Assembly (NCBI GenBank): GCA_024684375.1
Contig: JAIKWZ010000042.1
Span: 78,399-142,398, forward strand
Length of the DNA: 64,000 nt
Direction: 5' to 3'
Origin: Clostridiales bacterium
Lineage (GTDB): Bacteria; Bacillota; Clostridia; Christensenellales; Aristaeellaceae
Below, piece by piece: positions 31,201-41,754 of the stretch (positions are counted from its first letter, which is position 1; each line of letters opens with the position of its first letter). The position numbers and the translations under genes were made by a program. Under the pieces are notes generated by a model. The model did no database searches. It saw only the letters and a program-made list of their open reading frames with translations, and was not told the DNA's origin.

Positions 31201-34200
31201 TCCGTGTTTCCCCGTTAATGGGGTTGGTCACGGATGCCACGAGCGTTGCCTGTCCGTTCAATACGCCCGTGACAACACCGTCTTCTCCTACGGTTGCGAT
31301 CGTCTCGCCACTGATGTCGTCAATGGAGTAGGTAACTGCTCCCTTGGCATCAGAAGGAGTAAACACGAGCGCCGGTTTTATCGTCCTGCCTTCACCTACA
31401 ACATATTCATCGTTTTCGAATGTGATCTGCTCCGGGAAAGGCTTCACCGTTACCGTGCAGCTTGCGGTTTTACCGTTATAGCTCCGAGCGGTGATCGTCG
31501 CAGTTCCTGCGGCCTTTGCGGATACGACGCCGTCTGCGCTGACCTCGACGACCGCGTTGTCGCTGCTGGTCCAGGTGGGCATTAGCGTCTGACCTTCCCA
31601 TATCGCCCTGAGAGAGGCAGTGGATCCAAGAGTCAAGGACAGCTTTGTTGCGCTTAACGTTATCGCCGTTGGCGCAGCAAGTACATTTATCTTATATGAT
31701 GCCTTTATCCCGCCGGATACGGTGGCAGTTATGGTTGACTTACCGATCACGCTGCCATAAACCGTTCCGTTGGGCTTGACAGTCACATAATTGGAATTAG
31801 AAGTCAGCGTTACGGGCCAGTCTTCCGCAGACAGCTTGTTGCCCCTGGCATCGTAAACCACAGGCTTGATGTCAACGGTCTCTCCTTTGCCCAGCTTGGT
31901 CCGCTTGTATTCGAAGCCGATCCTTGCGGGAGCAGGAAGTACTTCGACCTGTACCGTGGCGACAGCTCCGGTCTCGGAAACCGCCCTGAGTGTTCCCGTG
32001 CCGGATTTCAGACCCTTGATCTTACCGGTAGCCTTGTCGATAGAGATAAGCTCGGAAAGCCCATCGCTGTAGTCAAGGCTGACTATGGGCTGAGATTCGG
32101 AAGGAGTAACAGTAAAGGACGGCGCCAAGGTCTCGCCCTCGGATACGGTTATCACTGCATCATTGAACTCCACAGACTGGACCTGCGGATAAACCGTAAC
32201 AGTGCAGGTCGCCTTGACTGCCGCAACGAACGTGCTTGCTGTAATGGTCGCGGTGCCCGAAGCAACAGCGGTCACATTGCCGTTCTGGTCTATTGTAGCC
32301 ACATTTTCGTCGCTGCTTGCCCAGCTTACAGGAGAATAGGAGCCGCTTGCCGCGAGCGTATAGTTCAGCTTGCGGGTAACACCTTCCTCGATTTGAAGCT
32401 TCGCGGCGGAAAGAGTGATTTTTGTCGGAGCGTTTGCGACGGTCACGGAAACAGTTTTAGTGAGTCCGGATTTAGTTGATATGCGTACCGTATACTTGCC
32501 GGTTTGCGTACCCCTTATCCTGTATCCGCTGACCGAAAGCTTTGATGTGTCAGATGATACGAGGGTGAAAGCAGTATCCACCGGCTCTCCAAATCTGTCA
32601 TACGCGACAGGAGCAAATGTGTAATACTGACCTTTCCCGACGGTGACAGATGACGGTACGTCAAGTGAGACCGCCACCGGGATAACTGAAACAGGCACAG
32701 TCTTCTCTACAGAGCCGCCTGACAGATTGACCCGGACGGTAAGAGTGGTCTCTCCCATACGTTTTCCGGTTATAACGCCTGTTGAGGACACAGACGCCAC
32801 TTCCGCGTCAGCCATCTCAAATACGACTGTTTTGGCCCATGCGCCGGAAGGCTGGAAACCCGTCACAGATGCGGTCACCGACGTGTTCTCCTCCAGCACA
32901 TATTCCGAAGAATCAAGCAGTATTTCAGTCGGAGCAGGAACAACGGTAACGTTTATCTTGGCAGTCTTGCCGCCCGCATTGGTCCTTACAGTAAGCGCTG
33001 CGGTTCCGGGCCCTACAGCGTTCACCTTGGCAGAACCCTGCACAGCTTCGGAGATCGTGAACACGTTAGTGTTCGAGCTTTGCCAGGTCACCTGAGAAGC
33101 AGTATTCTTTGTCAGAGTGTATTTGACCGTCTCCTGCTCTCCCAAAGTTATCTTAAGCGCTTTGGGGTTCAACGCAACAGATGTAGGAGCGTAAACGACG
33201 GTGGCGGTGAATTTACGGTTTACGCCGTTTGGCGCAGAGATGGTTATCGCAGCTTTGCCCCTTGCTTTTGCGTACAGCTTGCCGGATTTGATCTGGACTC
33301 TTCCAGTAGCGGAAGACCTGACAGTCAGCTGAACTCCTTCGATAACTTCTCCCCTGCCGTCCAAAGCAACAGGCTTCACGTCCACCGTCTCGCCCAGGCC
33401 CAAAGTATAGACCGGGTTGTCGAGCCGGATGCTCCTGACTGCTCTGTTAATCGTCAGCGTGAGGTTCTCGCTGTAGCACTCGCCTGAAGAAGTTGTGACT
33501 GTGAAGCCGACAGAGGCTGTTCCGGAGGCGATTGCTTTGACGGTAAAGTCAAAATCGCCGTTTTTTACGATCTGGACCACTCCGTCTCCAGATACCTGCT
33601 CGGCCGTGACAGAACCGTACACTTCTCCGGTAAAGCTGACGCGTACATTTACGGAACCGCCTTCGTTGAGCGTCGCTTCCGTTACGGAAAGCGCGATGTC
33701 CTCCGGCTCAGCAAGCACGCTTATAGCCAGGTTGGCCCTGAGTCCATTATAGCTTTGTATAGATATGACCGCTGTGCCCGGTGTAAGCGCGACAACAGAA
33801 CCGTCTCCCGGCGCAAGCGCGACTTCTTCATTGCTGGAATTCCAGCTCAGATGCGTACTAATGTCGGAACCGAGGCTGTACGCCGGAGTTATCACCGTGC
33901 CGACAGAAACGGTATATGCTTTTTTGGTGAACTTCAGTGAAGAAGGCGCTTTAAGTACATATATTACTATTTTCGCCGTCTTGTCCTGAGCGTTTGTGGC
34001 TTTGACTGTTACATATCCTTCTTTTTCCGCCTTGAGCACACTGCCGCTCAGGCTGGCTATCCCCTGCGCAGACAGGGAAAACTCGCCTGTACCCACCAGC
34101 AGTTCTGTCAGATCAAGCTCGTCTCCCTTGCCAATAAACAGATAAGCTTTCGAGAAACGGAATCCAGTGGTCGGAGCGAACGCCTTGAGCATTCTCAGCT

Positions 34201-37200
34201 GAGTCTTCATCGGGAAAGAATCGAACTCTGCCTCGAACTGGCTTTCGCTTATTTCCGGAAGGGGAGCCTCGTCCGCTTCGCCTGCCGGTTCGTCTGCTTT
34301 GTCATTTTCTTCTGAGCTTCCTTCACTGTCTCCTTCAGGGAGCTCATTGCCTTCATCAGAGCCGTCCGCTTCACCCTTTTCATTCTCTGAGGTTTCAGAA
34401 GAGTCTTCCTCATCTTCGTCCTGTAGCGTGTCAGTCAGATTCTCTGATTCGCCGTCGCCCTGATCGGGTTCGTCCTCATCTTCTGCATTTGCGCCATCCT
34501 GCTCAAAGTCGGACGAGTCTGCGTCGGGTTCAGTGTTCCCTTCAGCAGAGTCTTCAGTAGTTTTGTTATCCGGCTCAGAGACAGTCTGGGTATCATCTGT
34601 GTCGCTGCCCTGATCGGGTGCGGCCTCGCCGTCTGCAGTGTTAACCCCTTCGTCCTGTCCAACCGGCTCACCCGCAGAGCCATCGCTCTGCTCGTCGTCT
34701 GTTTCGTTTTCAGTTGTTTCTGCATCCTCACCCTGGTTAGAAGGCTCTTCAGCGGATCCGTTTTCAGAACCGGGTTCGGCGTCGCTATCAGAGCCCTCAT
34801 CACCTGTGGCAGGCTCGGTCTCATCGGCTGAAGCATCAACGTTGGCTTCGGGTTCGCCTTCATCCCCCGCCGGTTCTCCAATCTGCTCAGGCGTAGTTTT
34901 ATCCTGTTCGTTCTCGCTGTCAGAGTCGGGTCCAGGCTCTTCGTCGGCATTCTCACCGTTCTGAACAGGTTTCACTTCGTCAGTATGATCATCCTCACCC
35001 TGACTGTATCCGGCCGAGACCGGTTCAGTGTCGGTTTGCTGCTCGGTTTTCGACAGATCCTGAGAAGGCTCATTATCAGGTTCAGGTTCTGTAGTGTCTC
35101 CATCCACTTTGCCTTCCTGCTCAGGCTCGGAAGATCCCTCCTCCGCCGGTTCCCCTTCATTCGCAGCTTCGGGTTCGGGCTCAGCAGAGTTGCCGCTGTG
35201 TTCTGTATCATTTCCTTCTTCAGTTGTCTCGGCGTTCTGAACAGGTTCAGACTCGTCCTTGTCGGCATCTCCGCTTTGCTCAGACTCAGAAGCGTCCTGA
35301 GCGGGATCACCCAGAGGCTCAGGTTCAGACTCGTTCAGAGCAGGCTCACCGTCAGCGTCAGGTTCGGAGCCTTCTACGGAGATATCACTGCCAGCCTCAG
35401 GTTCGGAGGCATCCTGAGTGGTATCATCGTCAGCCTCAGGTTCGGAGGCATCCAGAGAGGAATCACCTTCAGGCTCAGTTTCAGACTCATTCTCAGAGGA
35501 ATCGCCTTCAGGTTCTGTGCCGGACTCATCCTGTGCAGGTTCAGTCTCGGGCTCAGGTTCAGACTCGTCCTGAGAGGAATCACTTTCTGGTTTAGTGCCG
35601 GATTCGTCCTGAGAGGAATCGCCTTCAGGTTCTGTGCCGGACTCATCCTGTTCAGGCTCAGCGTCGGACTCAGGTTCAGACTCGTCCTGAGATGAATCGT
35701 CATCATCAGACTGAGCACCGGCCTCATCCTGTGCAGGCTGCATATTATCTTCTGACGCTGCCGCATTTTCGATGTGTCCATCGCTCTGCTCAGATTGAGT
35801 TTCAGCGTCAGCAGTTTCGTTCAATTGCTCCGATTCGATTGCATCTGCGAGGTTTTCGCTGCTTTGTTCGGGCTGGCTTATGCCTTCTGATGACACGCCA
35901 TCGGACTCTGTTGCGGCTTCCACGCTGTTTTCACCCTGCTCTGAGCTGTTTTCGTCTTCAGCTATTTCGTTGTCATGATCGGTCTCTGTTCCAGTTCCCG
36001 CTGGTGCATTACTCTGCTCCGGCTCTGTCTCATCGACAGTTGCACCGTTCAGCTGCCCTGCTTCAGTTTCAGAAGCTGAAGCTTCGTTGTCATGATCAGT
36101 TTCATTTTCAGGCAATGCCGCCTCGGTTTTGGGTTTATCGTTTTCGGCCTTATTCCCGTCCTGCGAAGCGGCATCACTTTCATCGACAGAACCAAGTGAC
36201 TGCTGAGAAGAAACAGTTTCATTGTTTGCGTTTTCTTCCTGCTTATCAAAGGTATCCTCTGCGGAAGAAGGTTTATCGTTCTGGGTTTCGGGGGACGGGA
36301 CTGTCGAGTCTGTCTCCCCACTGTCACCCGAGACGTTGCCTGTATGGTTGTCGTCCTCATGTTCATCGTTGTCGGAAGTCTTCGGCGTCGGATCGACGGA
36401 CGGACTCGGCTTCACGGACTGAGTCGGCTTGGCCTGGGGCTGTGCATCAGACTGCTCAGTTTCATTAAGCGTGAGTTTGAGCATCTGGAGAGGCATAGAT
36501 TTGTCGTTATTGTAATATGCCTTTTCGTTTGAAGGCAGCCTCGAGAAGCTCAGCTTAAAGCTCTCAAACGCCTCGTCACTAAGGGGTTTGACAGTTGAAG
36601 ATTTGACGTATGCTTTTAAAACGCCCTCTTCCGTAGCGAAATGGAAAAGCAGCCTGTCACTCGCTTTGCCTTTGTTTACACGGCGGGAAGCATAAGCAAT
36701 ACCGCTGGAAAGCTTGGCGTATGGTTTGGAGTCGCCTTCATTTTTATATAATTCGACAGTGTTGAAAACAATGTACCCTTTGTCGAAGAGGTCATTGTCC
36801 TTAACACTTTTTGTGTAATCAATGCTTGGCGTGTCGTCTTCATTTGACACGGGTGCCGCAGTAGGCGTAGCTGTAGGCTCCGGAGTTGGTGTAGCTGTAG
36901 GCTCCGGAGTTGGCGTGGCTGTAAGCTCCGGCGTGGGTGTAGCTGTAGGCTCCGGAGTGGGCGTGGCTGTAGGTTCCGGAGTGGGCGTGGCTGTAGGCTC
37001 CGGAGTGGGTGTAGCTGTAGGCTCCGGAGTGGGAGTGGCTGTAGGCTCCGGTGTGGGAGTCGGAGTAGGCGTGGCTGTAGGCTCCGGTGTGGGAGTCGGA
37101 GTGGGTGTGGCCGTAGGCTCCGGCGTGGGCGTCGGAGTGGGTGTGGCCGTAGGCTCCGGCGCGGGTGTCGGAGTGGGTGTGGCCGTAGGCTCCGGCGTGG

Positions 37201-37642
37201 GTGTCGGAGTAGGCGTGGGTGTGGGTGTAGGAGTAGGCTCCGGCGTGGGCGTCGGAGTAGGTGTAGGCGTAGGTGTAGGTGTGGGTGTAGGAGTGGGGGT
37301 GGGCGTGGGTGTGGGTGTAGGAGCAGGTGTAGGAGTGGGTGTAGGAGTGGGGGTAGGAGTGGGGGTAGGTGTAGGTTTGGGCGTAGGAGTTGGAGTAGGC
37401 ACAGGCGTCGGCGTAGGTGTAGGCACAGGCGTCGGCGTAGGTGTAGGTTTCGGAGTGGGTGTAGCCGTAGGCGCAGGTGTAGGTGTAGGCGTGGGTTTCG
37501 GCGTAGGTGTAGCCGTAGGCGCAGGTGTTTGAGTTACAACCTGTCCGCTTTCATTATTATCTGTATTTCCTTCTGCAAGAGCAAACATATTGCTCAGCAG
37601 CAAAGCTATAATTAGGACAATTGACAGAATACGCTGTTTCAT
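25262..37642 (-). CDS. Giant multi-Ig (Big_2) surface protein
   Basis: One uninterrupted gene of 12.4 kb for about 4126 residues. A signal peptide ([23 protein letters not shown]) is followed by a Thr-Pro stalk (about residues 38-264), a small SH3-like segment (about 281-387), a very acidic Glu/Ser/Asp-rich stalk (about 391-1150), then roughly 33 Ig-like Big_2 domains of about 80-90 residues (about 1158-3950), and a final Ig-like plus LRR_5-like cap ([20 protein letters not shown]). Big_2 signs are W(T/S)SSN, VATV...G.V.A and TYN(G/N)KTA. No LPXTG or obvious anchor ends the protein. The start at 37642 fits GGGAG seven bases upstream and the promoter. A role in adhesion or as an S-layer-like fibre is inference. 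The gene lies alone between a promoter and a strong terminator. Confidence 0.9.
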   Translation of the reverse strand: MKQRILSIVLIIALLLSNMFALAEGNTDNNESGQVVTQTPAPTATPTPKPTPTPTPAPTATPTPKPTPTPTPVPTPTPTPVPTPTPTPKPTPTPTPTPTPTPTPTPAPTPTPTPTPTPTPTPTPTPTPTPTPTPEPTPTPTPTPTPTPTPEPTATPTPTPAPEPTATPTPTPTPEPTATPTPTPTPEPTATPTPTPTPEPTATPTPEPTATPTPEPTATPTPEPTATPTPEPTATPTPELTATPTPEPTATPTPEPTATPTAAPVSNEDDTPSIDYTKSVKDNDLFDKGYIVFNTVELYKNEGDSKPYAKLSSGIAYASRRVNKGKASDRLLFHFATEEGVLKAYVKSSTVKPLSDEAFESFKLSFSRLPSNEKAYYNNDKSMPLQMLKLTLNETEQSDAQPQAKPTQSVKPSPSVDPTPKTSDNDEHEDDNHTGNVSGDSGETDSTVPSPETQNDKPSSAEDTFDKQEENANNETVSSQQSLGSVDESDAASQDGNKAENDKPKTEAALPENETDHDNEASASETEAGQLNGATVDETEPEQSNAPAGTGTETDHDNEIAEDENSSEQGENSVEAATESDGVSSEGISQPEQSSENLADAIESEQLNETADAETQSEQSDGHIENAAASEDNMQPAQDEAGAQSDDDDSSQDESEPESDAEPEQDESGTEPEGDSSQDESGTKPESDSSQDESEPEPETEPAQDESGTEPEGDSSENESETEPEGDSSLDASEPEADDDTTQDASEPEAGSDISVEGSEPDADGEPALNESEPEPLGDPAQDASESEQSGDADKDESEPVQNAETTEEGNDTEHSGNSAEPEPEAANEGEPAEEGSSEPEQEGKVDGDTTEPEPDNEPSQDLSKTEQQTDTEPVSAGYSQGEDDHTDEVKPVQNGENADEEPGPDSDSENEQDKTTPEQIGEPAGDEGEPEANVDASADETEPATGDEGSDSDAEPGSENGSAEEPSNQGEDAETTENETDDEQSDGSAGEPVGQDEGVNTADGEAAPDQGSDTDDTQTVSEPDNKTTEDSAEGNTEPDADSSDFEQDGANAEDEDEPDQGDGESENLTDTLQDEDEEDSSETSENEKGEADGSDEGNELPEGDSEGSSEENDKADEPAGEADEAPLPEISESQFEAEFDSFPMKTQLRMLKAFAPTTGFRFSKAYLFIGKGDELDLTELLVGTGEFSLSAQGIASLSGSVLKAEKEGYVTVKATNAQDKTAKIVIYVLKAPSSLKFTKKAYTVSVGTVITPAYSLGSDISTHLSWNSSNEEVALAPGDGSVVALTPGTAVISIQSYNGLRANLAISVLAEPEDIALSVTEATLNEGGSVNVRVSFTGEVYGSVTAEQVSGDGVVQIVKNGDFDFTVKAIASGTASVGFTVTTSSGECYSENLTLTINRAVRSIRLDNPVYTLGLGETVDVKPVALDGRGEVIEGVQLTVRSSATGRVQIKSGKLYAKARGKAAITISAPNGVNRKFTATVVYAPTSVALNPKALKITLGEQETVKYTLTKNTASQVTWQSSNTNVFTISEAVQGSAKVNAVGPGTAALTVRTNAGGKTAKINVTVVPAPTEILLDSSEYVLEENTSVTASVTGFQPSGAWAKTVVFEMADAEVASVSSTGVITGKRMGETTLTVRVNLSGGSVEKTVPVSVIPVAVSLDVPSSVTVGKGQYYTFAPVAYDRFGEPVDTAFTLVSSDTSKLSVSGYRIRGTQTGKYTVRISTKSGLTKTVSVTVANAPTKITLSAAKLQIEEGVTRKLNYTLAASGSYSPVSWASSDENVATIDQNGNVTAVASGTATITASTFVAAVKATCTVTVYPQVQSVEFNDAVITVSEGETLAPSFTVTPSESQPIVSLDYSDGLSELISIDKATGKIKGLKSGTGTLRAVSETGAVATVQVEVLPAPARIGFEYKRTKLGKGETVDIKPVVYDARGNKLSAEDWPVTLTSNSNYVTVKPNGTVYGSVIGKSTITATVSGGIKASYKINVLAAPTAITLSATKLSLTLGSTASLRAIWEGQTLMPTWTSSDNAVVEVSADGVVSAKAAGTATITARSYNGKTASCTVTVKPFPEQITFENDEYVVGEGRTIKPALVFTPSDAKGAVTYSIDDISGETIATVGEDGVVTGVLNGQATLVASVTNPINGETRTANTTINVEPAAVEIVAQLDDGHVVAGSTVYIGVGEKLTLDYTLLDGRGNDIEASAEVTSSNPKVLSCAGQTFTGKAKGTAYCVITLDNGTVYRKKVIVNDAPTGLTGLASEYSRVVGSSVVTSFNYNSGFGGLTVESSDVTVATVSYVYESGAFTLTVNTLSQGSADITISSYNGKTLSCTVNVYDEPPTVSFVLNPLMLSSGSSCLLRPVLEPNGNWGGFTFSSGNEDIVTVDRNGKLHAINEGSATVTVECAGGTGTCEVQTIGTPTVIDPNLASIAKGVGQKGYENPSPAVLKLGRGESVTLSPKTYIGEDEVYSSYTFKTSNSKIATVSAKGVVKGIAVGTATITVTTGGGMRSSFTVQVLSAPMTIKLPSAVSMQVSAQRSLNPTVGSKQFGRVTWTSSNTNIVTVEPNGVLHAVNPGSAKVTVKTYNNKTASITVNVNSAPEAISFAKDVYYVACGASQKVSTSIVTTPSGRAISATYEIVPDNEEMGVIASVNGSGVVTGLSEGTGVLIATVHDSENDTDITAQTMLVVHKPVASIGFAKSTTRIGVGETYTYVPVAYDADGEPVETAITMSSSNNKIAKFSGLSVTGVNKGKAVISVSASNGNTSFKRTFTLNVLTKPKSLTIAQGTSIILAVNEVRKLTANSSNATNVQVTWISSAPQIVSVTEDGIITALSQGTAKIYARNYNGKRGVITVNVCPEADSISFPTAETLLGVGGTRTIKAVLPADRGGIITYHSANPLIAEVDPSSGLVKAVSKGETTIVATVYNSTTGVYHKAEYTIRVAGAPVRIVKTYGVTGIAVGEKDAWQFKLYDEDGEETGSDLKFSSSKRGYIPVSGAGVITGKVVGSSVITVTAYNGVTLKVTAKCYRAPGSVGLNSTNVTISEVETYQLKPVFPRGTISKVTYSSDHPEIADVEASTGLVTAHEVGVAFITVRTFNNKTAKCKVIVLPEPDSISVNMSSLILNVGNVYSNFKGTLSDGHKGVITYVSSNETVATVDPDTGVITARAAGECQITANTTNRRTGEEYSANMSLEVIRIVLSNTRTSLGVGELIEYRAVAYDKNGEQIDCNIVPVTSNSSYVAVSGYRIKGVKAGSAKITMRAIGDAYAARTIKVVAAPTSIFLSAANNKLTADYGSLTITSTLSPSGAAGAITWTSSNTSVATVDSNGKVSGVAPGTVQITAKTYNNKSRTISLTVYNPPESIRLNKPSVTLGVGQTETLTHYFNSGAFSEVTYVSDNTGVVTVTSAGKLTAVSAGTAVITAATTNGKTATCEVTVTKAPTSVSFSVNPLTIGLGQTYDISNLVRVNEGATASYTFEIESTKLLTKSGVSNIYGKAVGSTRVRVTTHNGKTALITVKVQKNPTAFTVNKSASVLYEGEEVTFTPVMPSGVNATVVFTSSDPGVIDISEDGIATCVSVGEATITATGSNGIVVKSTQYVYSHVQEVVLESDEMELQHYDSYVLGVTVGPETAYNRTVTWTSSNLSAVSVGAGGRITALNLSDEPVTITAASVDGNIQDHILVTVTPVKLEKIELSISEIELERGRNITAQVTYTPANADDKTLHWSSSNENAVTVDQNGVITAVADSGSAVITCIPNDSSLDAESRTVSVTATKIHLVSASAQNAEPTLVHYDEMTLEPVIVPEDADVEIVWTAENPSVASVDDSGKVSGASVGTANVYADVTDTFGKTVRITYAVNVEPVHVTGIELSTDSLRMRKGRPDEIITYTIAPANADEQHVLISVNPGGVVSAQQTQDEGQFTLSAIEPGTAAVTVTTVDGGFIKTVNTQVFGPLTISATPNLPVTTRGNTIVWELGVNNAMGTLAYQISVTRGEDVVLSLNAYDPSTGISVAADANGDYQLHVVITDVDEVTAEVTSTVSVSETISFASGGNVWEYVITQVQGQLGASVRLVTLADGLTAVTIPKVMNGATVMRIDNEAFMGYSTITSVKTPSTVKEIGARAFKNCTALASMSTY
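25790..34170 (-). repeat. Ig-domain array with a three-domain super-repeat
   Basis: About 33 Big_2-like domains. Every third domain, from the fourth to the twenty-fifth, carries the hinge (V/L)xxDxxGExx just before the middle strand. On the DNA these hinges lie near 33355, 32590, 31843, 31058, 30262, 29498, 28734 and 28000, that is 734-796 bp apart. The next domain after each hinge domain is the short WTSSN / YNGKTA type. The third is a longer type with VTG...ATV.N..TGE. Confidence 0.75.
34190..36450 (-). repeat. Acidic low-complexity stalk region
   Basis: This codes for about 750 residues dominated by Glu, Asp, Ser, Gly, Pro and Gln. It includes imperfect blocks such as SEPEAD.., [13 protein letters not shown] and EPEQDESG near 35200-35720. 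It is expected to be disordered and strongly negative. The repeat copies at 35380-35680 are close to identical on the DNA, which points to recent local expansion. Confidence 0.75.
36850..37530 (-). repeat. Thr-Pro (PTPTP / PEPTATP) minisatellite
   Basis: About 680 bp of 6-base (TP) and 18-24-base (PEPTATPTP) units. The plus strand reads GTGGGTGTAGGAGT-like throughout. Because units are multiples of 3, gain or loss of copies stays in frame and changes stalk length. Confidence 0.9.
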
Positions 37643-37672
37643 GCAGACTCTCCCGATTAGCATATTTACACT

Positions 37673-37701
37673 TTTATAGATTAAGTTTACTACAATTCCA
37701 A
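37673..37701 (-). promoter_or_regulatory. Promoter of the giant surface-protein gene
   Basis: Minus strand: -35 TTGGAA (37696-37701), 17-base spacer, -10 TATAAA (37673-37678). A second weaker pair (TTGACT with TAAACT) overlaps it just upstream. Confidence 0.55.
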
Positions 37702-37909
37702 TTTCAAAGTCAAGCTTATTAACAATCATCTTGTTATTGTAATAATATTGTAATATTTCTTCAACATTTTCACTGCCTACGTCGGGGAGATGCTCTGTAA
37801 GCCGCTCACAGTTCAGTGCCTTAGGCTTGACTTGGTTATAATCTATTTAATGAGGATCCTGTGCACTGCCTCTTCTTTCCCGGGTTCTAAAGCAGGCCGT
37901 CTGCCCAGC

Positions 37910-37938
37910 TTGTCTATTTCTCCGGCATATGTTATAAT
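37910..37938 (+). promoter_or_regulatory. Promoter of murJ-ruvB
   Basis: -35 TTGTCT (37910-37915), 17-base spacer, -10 TATAAT (37933-37938). It lies 28 bases before the chosen murJ ATG and inside the longer open frame that starts at 37790, which argues against that earlier start. Confidence 0.7.
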
Positions 37939-37966
37939 AATGTACATCAATCAAGGAAGGTCTTTC

Positions 37967-39523
37967 ATGCCTCAGAAGAACTCTTCTTCGCTGCTCTCTT
38001 CAACGTTGAGCGTGACACTGATAATACTGTTTTCCAAGGCTGTCGGCTTTGTCAGAGAGATGATAATGGCAGCTTATTTCGGTGCTGACATCGTTACAGA
38101 CAGCTACAATGCCGCATACAGCCTGTTTTATTTGCCTGTACTGCTGTTCTCCAGCTGTATCACATCCACTCTCGTGCCGCAGTATATCCGGTGCGCTCAG
38201 GATAAAGGCATAAATCGTGCCAACCGTTTCGCCTCCAATGCGCTTACCGCCTTCAGTATCGCCGGGCTGATTCTGAGCATTTTGATGTTTGCGTTGTCCG
38301 ACCCACTGGTCAGGCTTGTTTATCCCGGCTTTGATCCCATGGCGCACAAAGACGCCGTGACCTTCACCCGCATAATGCTGCCTGCTCTCGTGTTTTTTAC
38401 GGCAGGCTTAGTGTTGTCAAGTCTTCTCAACGCGCGCGAGAAATACGTCGCCGCACAGCTTACAGGGCTTCCCCTCTCGGTCGCGGAGATCACTTTAGCA
38501 GTTCTGCTTTCAAAAAAATACGGCATCGTTACTCAAGCCTGGGGCGTTATACTGGCAGGCTTTTTACAGATCATCGTTCTTGTTCCTTTCCTTGGCGGGC
38601 TGAAACTGCGTCCTTATCTTAACCATAAAGACAAATACCTAAAAAAGGTGTTTTTACTGGCGCTGCCGGCCGTGCTTTCCATGGCTGTAAATGAGCTTAA
38701 TCACATGGTGGACCGGATGCTCGCCAGCGGGCTGAACGGTGGGGATATCTCATCCATGAGCTACGCTTTCAAGCTGATAATGTTCATGATGGGCGTACTT
38801 GTGGTACCTCTTACCACCGTCTCTTTCTCAAAGCTCTCCAGGTCCAGCGCAAAAAGCGATCCTGAAAGCGTTATCCCGATGATACGCAGCAGCATTTCCA
38901 TGCTCCTGATGTGGGTGCTTCCTATAGTGATAATCGCCGGGATCCAGCATATACACATCATCCGCTTCGCATACGGACGAGGCCACTTTTTGACGGATCA
39001 AACCCGCGACAACGTGCATATCACCGGACTTATTTTCCTGTGCTACGTCGCCGGCGTTCCGTTTTTTGGACTAAGAGACCTGACAAATCGAGTGTATCAC
39101 GCTTTTGAGGATACCAAAACCCCTATGGTGATCGCTACTGCCTCAGTTGTTCTCAACATATTGCTCAATCTTCTGCTGCGGAAGCTGATGGGTGTATACG
39201 GCCTAGCGCTGGCGACAGTATTCGCCGCGATGTTTGGCGTGATATTGCTGTTTTCATTGCTTAGAAAGCACGTTTCCGGCGTATTTGACAAAACGTTTAT
39301 AATGGATATGGTCCGCACTCTGCTGCTCAACCTTCCCCTCGCGCTGGCGGCATTCGGACTGGACGCGCTCATTGCCCCCGCTTTCGGTACGTTTCATGTT
39401 TTTCTGCGCCTGGCTTTAATAAGCGTCAGCGCGCTGGCAGTGTATGGAGTCAGCATCGTTTTACTCGGTGGCAAACGTGAGAAGGCAGCGCTAAGGCAGC
39501 TGAAAGGAATAATTAAGAGGTAA
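37967..39523 (+). CDS. murJ: Lipid II flippase MurJ
   Basis: A 518-residue member of the MVF/MurJ branch of the MOP superfamily. It moves lipid II across the membrane for peptidoglycan synthesis. Typical starts of the family are visible (TLIILFSKAVGFVREMIMAAYFGAD, SYNAAYSLFYLPVLL), with about 14 membrane helices and the YGVYGLALAT-type helix near the end (LMGVYGLALATVFAAM). I started at the ATG at 37967, with AAGGAAGG upstream and a promoter just before it. ruvB follows 3 bases after the stop. Confidence 0.9.
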   Translation: MPQKNSSSLLSSTLSVTLIILFSKAVGFVREMIMAAYFGADIVTDSYNAAYSLFYLPVLLFSSCITSTLVPQYIRCAQDKGINRANRFASNALTAFSIAGLILSILMFALSDPLVRLVYPGFDPMAHKDAVTFTRIMLPALVFFTAGLVLSSLLNAREKYVAAQLTGLPLSVAEITLAVLLSKKYGIVTQAWGVILAGFLQIIVLVPFLGGLKLRPYLNHKDKYLKKVFLLALPAVLSMAVNELNHMVDRMLASGLNGGDISSMSYAFKLIMFMMGVLVVPLTTVSFSKLSRSSAKSDPESVIPMIRSSISMLLMWVLPIVIIAGIQHIHIIRFAYGRGHFLTDQTRDNVHITGLIFLCYVAGVPFFGLRDLTNRVYHAFEDTKTPMVIATASVVLNILLNLLLRKLMGVYGLALATVFAAMFGVILLFSLLRKHVSGVFDKTFIMDMVRTLLLNLPLALAAFGLDALIAPAFGTFHVFLRLALISVSALAVYGVSIVLLGGKREKAALRQLKGIIKR

Positions 39524-39526
39524 ATT

Positions 39527-40561
39527 ATGGACGACAGAGTTGTTACGACCGGCTTCAGACCACAGGAGGACGAACAGGAGTTTTCTCTGCGTCCTAAAAC
39601 TCTTGTGGAGTACATAGGTCAGCGCAAGATCAAGGATAGCCTTAGCGTTTACATGAAAGCGGCCTTGGCACGAAACGAAGCTTTGGACCACATTTTGCTG
39701 TATGGGCCTCCCGGTCTTGGGAAGACCACACTTGCCGGGATCGTTGCCAGCGAGATGGGTACAAACATCCGCATCACTTCCGGTCCTGCTATAGAACGTC
39801 CCGGTGATCTCGCAAGTATCCTCACCAATCTGAACCGCGGTGACATACTGTTTATTGACGAGATACACCGCCTGTCCCATTCCGTAGAGGAGGTACTGTA
39901 CCCCGCTATGGAAGACTACGCGCTGGACATAATGCTGGGCAAGGGTCCATCCGCCCGCAGCGTCAGGCTGGATCTTCCAAAGTTCACGCTTATCGGCGCC
40001 ACCACCAGGGCGGGTATGCTGTCCAGTCCTTTGCGTGACCGCTTCGGCATCGCCTTCAGGCTTGAAATGTACACCCCGGAAGAGCTGGCCGAGATCATCA
40101 CCCGCAGCGCTGGCATTTTAAAGATCCGCTGTGACCGTGAAGGCGCGCTTGAGATCGCCAGGCGTTCGCGTGGTACGCCACGTATCGCCAACCGTCTCAT
40201 CAAGCGTGTACGCGACTACGCTGAAGTGCAGGCCGATGGAGTCGTAAACCTCAAAGTGGCTAAAGAAGGTCTGAGGCTTCAGGAAGTTGATGACCTTGGG
40301 CTCGACCGAACCGACCGCAACATGCTGACCGTAATGATCCAGAAATTTGGCGGCGGTCCCGTTGGACTTGAGACGCTCGCAGCTACCACAGGCGAAGACG
40401 CGGGCACCATCGAAGATGTTTACGAGCCATTCCTTATGCAGTTGGGCTTCATTATGCGCACTCCGCGCGGACGCGTATGTACAGCTCTTGCTTACAGGCA
40501 CATGGGCTTCACTCCCCCGCAGGATGCGGCAAACGATGCACAAATGAAACTTGACGTATAA
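39527..40561 (+). CDS. ruvB: Holliday junction DNA helicase RuvB
   Basis: This 344-residue AAA+ motor drives branch migration of Holliday junctions with RuvA. The typical N-terminus [19 protein letters not shown], Walker [12 protein letters not shown], Walker [11 protein letters not shown], sensor [19 protein letters not shown] and the winged helix [11 protein letters not shown] are all present. No ruvA or ruvC is adjacent, unlike the common ruvCAB layout. The neighbours are murJ (3 bases upstream) and queA (22 bases downstream). A ruvB-queA pair is common in Firmicutes. Confidence 0.96.
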   Translation: MDDRVVTTGFRPQEDEQEFSLRPKTLVEYIGQRKIKDSLSVYMKAALARNEALDHILLYGPPGLGKTTLAGIVASEMGTNIRITSGPAIERPGDLASILTNLNRGDILFIDEIHRLSHSVEEVLYPAMEDYALDIMLGKGPSARSVRLDLPKFTLIGATTRAGMLSSPLRDRFGIAFRLEMYTPEELAEIITRSAGILKIRCDREGALEIARRSRGTPRIANRLIKRVRDYAEVQADGVVNLKVAKEGLRLQEVDDLGLDRTDRNMLTVMIQKFGGGPVGLETLAATTGEDAGTIEDVYEPFLMQLGFIMRTPRGRVCTALAYRHMGFTPPQDAANDAQMKLDV

Positions 40562-40583
40562 AAGAAACGGCGTATAAAGAATA

Positions 40584-41603
40584 ATGAAAACCAGCGACTT
40601 TTTATATGACCTGCCTGAAGAGCTGATCGCCCAGACCCCTGTGGAGCCCCGCGACCATTCCCGTTTGCTTGTATACGACAGGAGCTCAAAATCCATACAG
40701 CACAAGCATTTTTATGACTTGCCGGATTATTTACGGCCAGGCGACTGCCTCGTTATAAATGACACCCGCGTCATTCCTGCACGCCTTTACGGCGTAAGGA
40801 GCGGAGGCGGCGCGTGCGAGATACTTCTGCTAAAACAGCTTGGCGTCAAAAAGTGGGAAGCGCTGGTGCGTCCCGGCGCGAAGCTGAAACCCGGCAAGAC
40901 TGTTTCAATTGGCGGTGGCAGGCTTACGGCACACATTTTGGATGAGGCTCCAGGCGGCGCGCGCATAGTCGATTTCGAATGTGAAGGAACTATGGAAGCC
41001 GCGCTGAACGAGCTGGGCGAAATGCCCCTTCCCCCATATATCAAAGAAAAGCTGACGGATAAAACGCGCTACCAGACTGTATATGCCAAATACGACGGTT
41101 CTGCCGCCGCGCCGACCGCCGGGCTTCATTTCACTGCCGAACTGCTGGAAAAGATAAAATCACAGGGTGTGGACGTGATACCTGTGCTTCTGCACGTCGG
41201 GCTGGGTACTTTCCGTCCCGTAAAAGCCGAAAACATCGAAGAACACGAGATGCACTCGGAATACTTCGAGGTAAATCAGGATTCGGCCGACAGGATAAAT
41301 GCAGTCCGGAAAAAAGGCGGGCGCGTTATCGCCGTTGGCACGACTTCGGTAAGAACGCTTGAGAGCGCCAGCTCTACAGGAGTGCTGCTTCCCCAGTCGG
41401 GCGACACAAGCATTTTTATCAAACCGGGATATGAGTTTAAGTGTGTCGATGCGCTGATCACCAATTTCCACCTCCCCGGTTCAACGCTGCTTATGTTAGT
41501 CAGCGCGCTTATGGGGCGTGAGGAAGCGTTAAGGGTATACAGCATAGCAGTAGAAGAAAAATACCGCTTCTTCTCATTCGGGGATGCCATGTTCATTCTC
41601 TGA
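40584..41603 (+). CDS. queA: S-adenosylmethionine:tRNA ribosyltransferase-isomerase QueA
   Basis: This 339-residue enzyme transfers the ribosyl part of SAM to preQ1 at tRNA position 34, making epoxyqueuosine. Family markers are [67 protein letters not shown] and the C-terminal [17 protein letters not shown]. It is of normal length. It belongs to the murJ-ruvB-queA transcript. A T-looped palindrome (GGGACA...TGTCCC) follows the stop but has no clean T-run. Confidence 0.96.
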   Translation: MKTSDFLYDLPEELIAQTPVEPRDHSRLLVYDRSSKSIQHKHFYDLPDYLRPGDCLVINDTRVIPARLYGVRSGGGACEILLLKQLGVKKWEALVRPGAKLKPGKTVSIGGGRLTAHILDEAPGGARIVDFECEGTMEAALNELGEMPLPPYIKEKLTDKTRYQTVYAKYDGSAAAPTAGLHFTAELLEKIKSQGVDVIPVLLHVGLGTFRPVKAENIEEHEMHSEYFEVNQDSADRINAVRKKGGRVIAVGTTSVRTLESASSTGVLLPQSGDTSIFIKPGYEFKCVDALITNFHLPGSTLLMLVSALMGREEALRVYSIAVEEKYRFFSFGDAMFIL

Positions 41604-41694
41604 TGTGGGACATTTTTTGTCCCTGCGGGATGATTTTACAATATCTTAGCCTTTGGATGCCATTTTGGCAGAAACGGCAACATTCTTATTACAA

Positions 41695-41703
41695 TGATAT
41701 GCT
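41695..41703 (+). promoter_or_regulatory. Candidate extended -10 promoter of the aldolase gene
   Basis: TGATATGCT (TG at 41695-41696, -10 TATGCT at 41698-41703) in an A/T-rich leader, 52 bases before the start. No good -35 box. Confidence 0.35.
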
Positions 41704-41754
41704 ATTATTATCCATGTTCATTTAGGCTAATCAGATTCAAAAAGGAGATTTGGC

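Larger units (their letters stand above)
37643..37966. other. Divergent intergenic region between giant protein gene and murJ
   Basis: A 324-base A/T-rich spacer. It holds the ribosome site and promoter of the giant gene on the minus side and the promoter and AAGGAAGG site of murJ on the plus side. The middle part, 37705-37900, has several T/A-rich runs but no gene or RNA structure that I recognise. Confidence 0.6.

Noticed and set aside
25790..34170. CRISPR array or recent DNA tandem repeat in the 26-34 kb region
   Set aside because: The repetition is at protein level; DNA copies differ widely and there are no identical short repeats with unique spacers. No CRISPR array is seen anywhere in the window.
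36822..37532. Plus-strand frame coding long GVGVGVG runs
   Set aside because: It is the complement of the Thr-Pro repeat of the giant gene; no start signal or function is visible.
37790..37966. Longer N-terminus for MurJ starting at 37790
   Set aside because: The murJ promoter lies inside this stretch, the extra residues do not look like MurJ, and a good ribosome site precedes the ATG at 37967.
41604..41640. Terminator after queA
   Set aside because: The palindrome GGGACA-T-run-TGTCCC has its T residues in the loop and no T-run after the stem, so I do not count it as a terminator.
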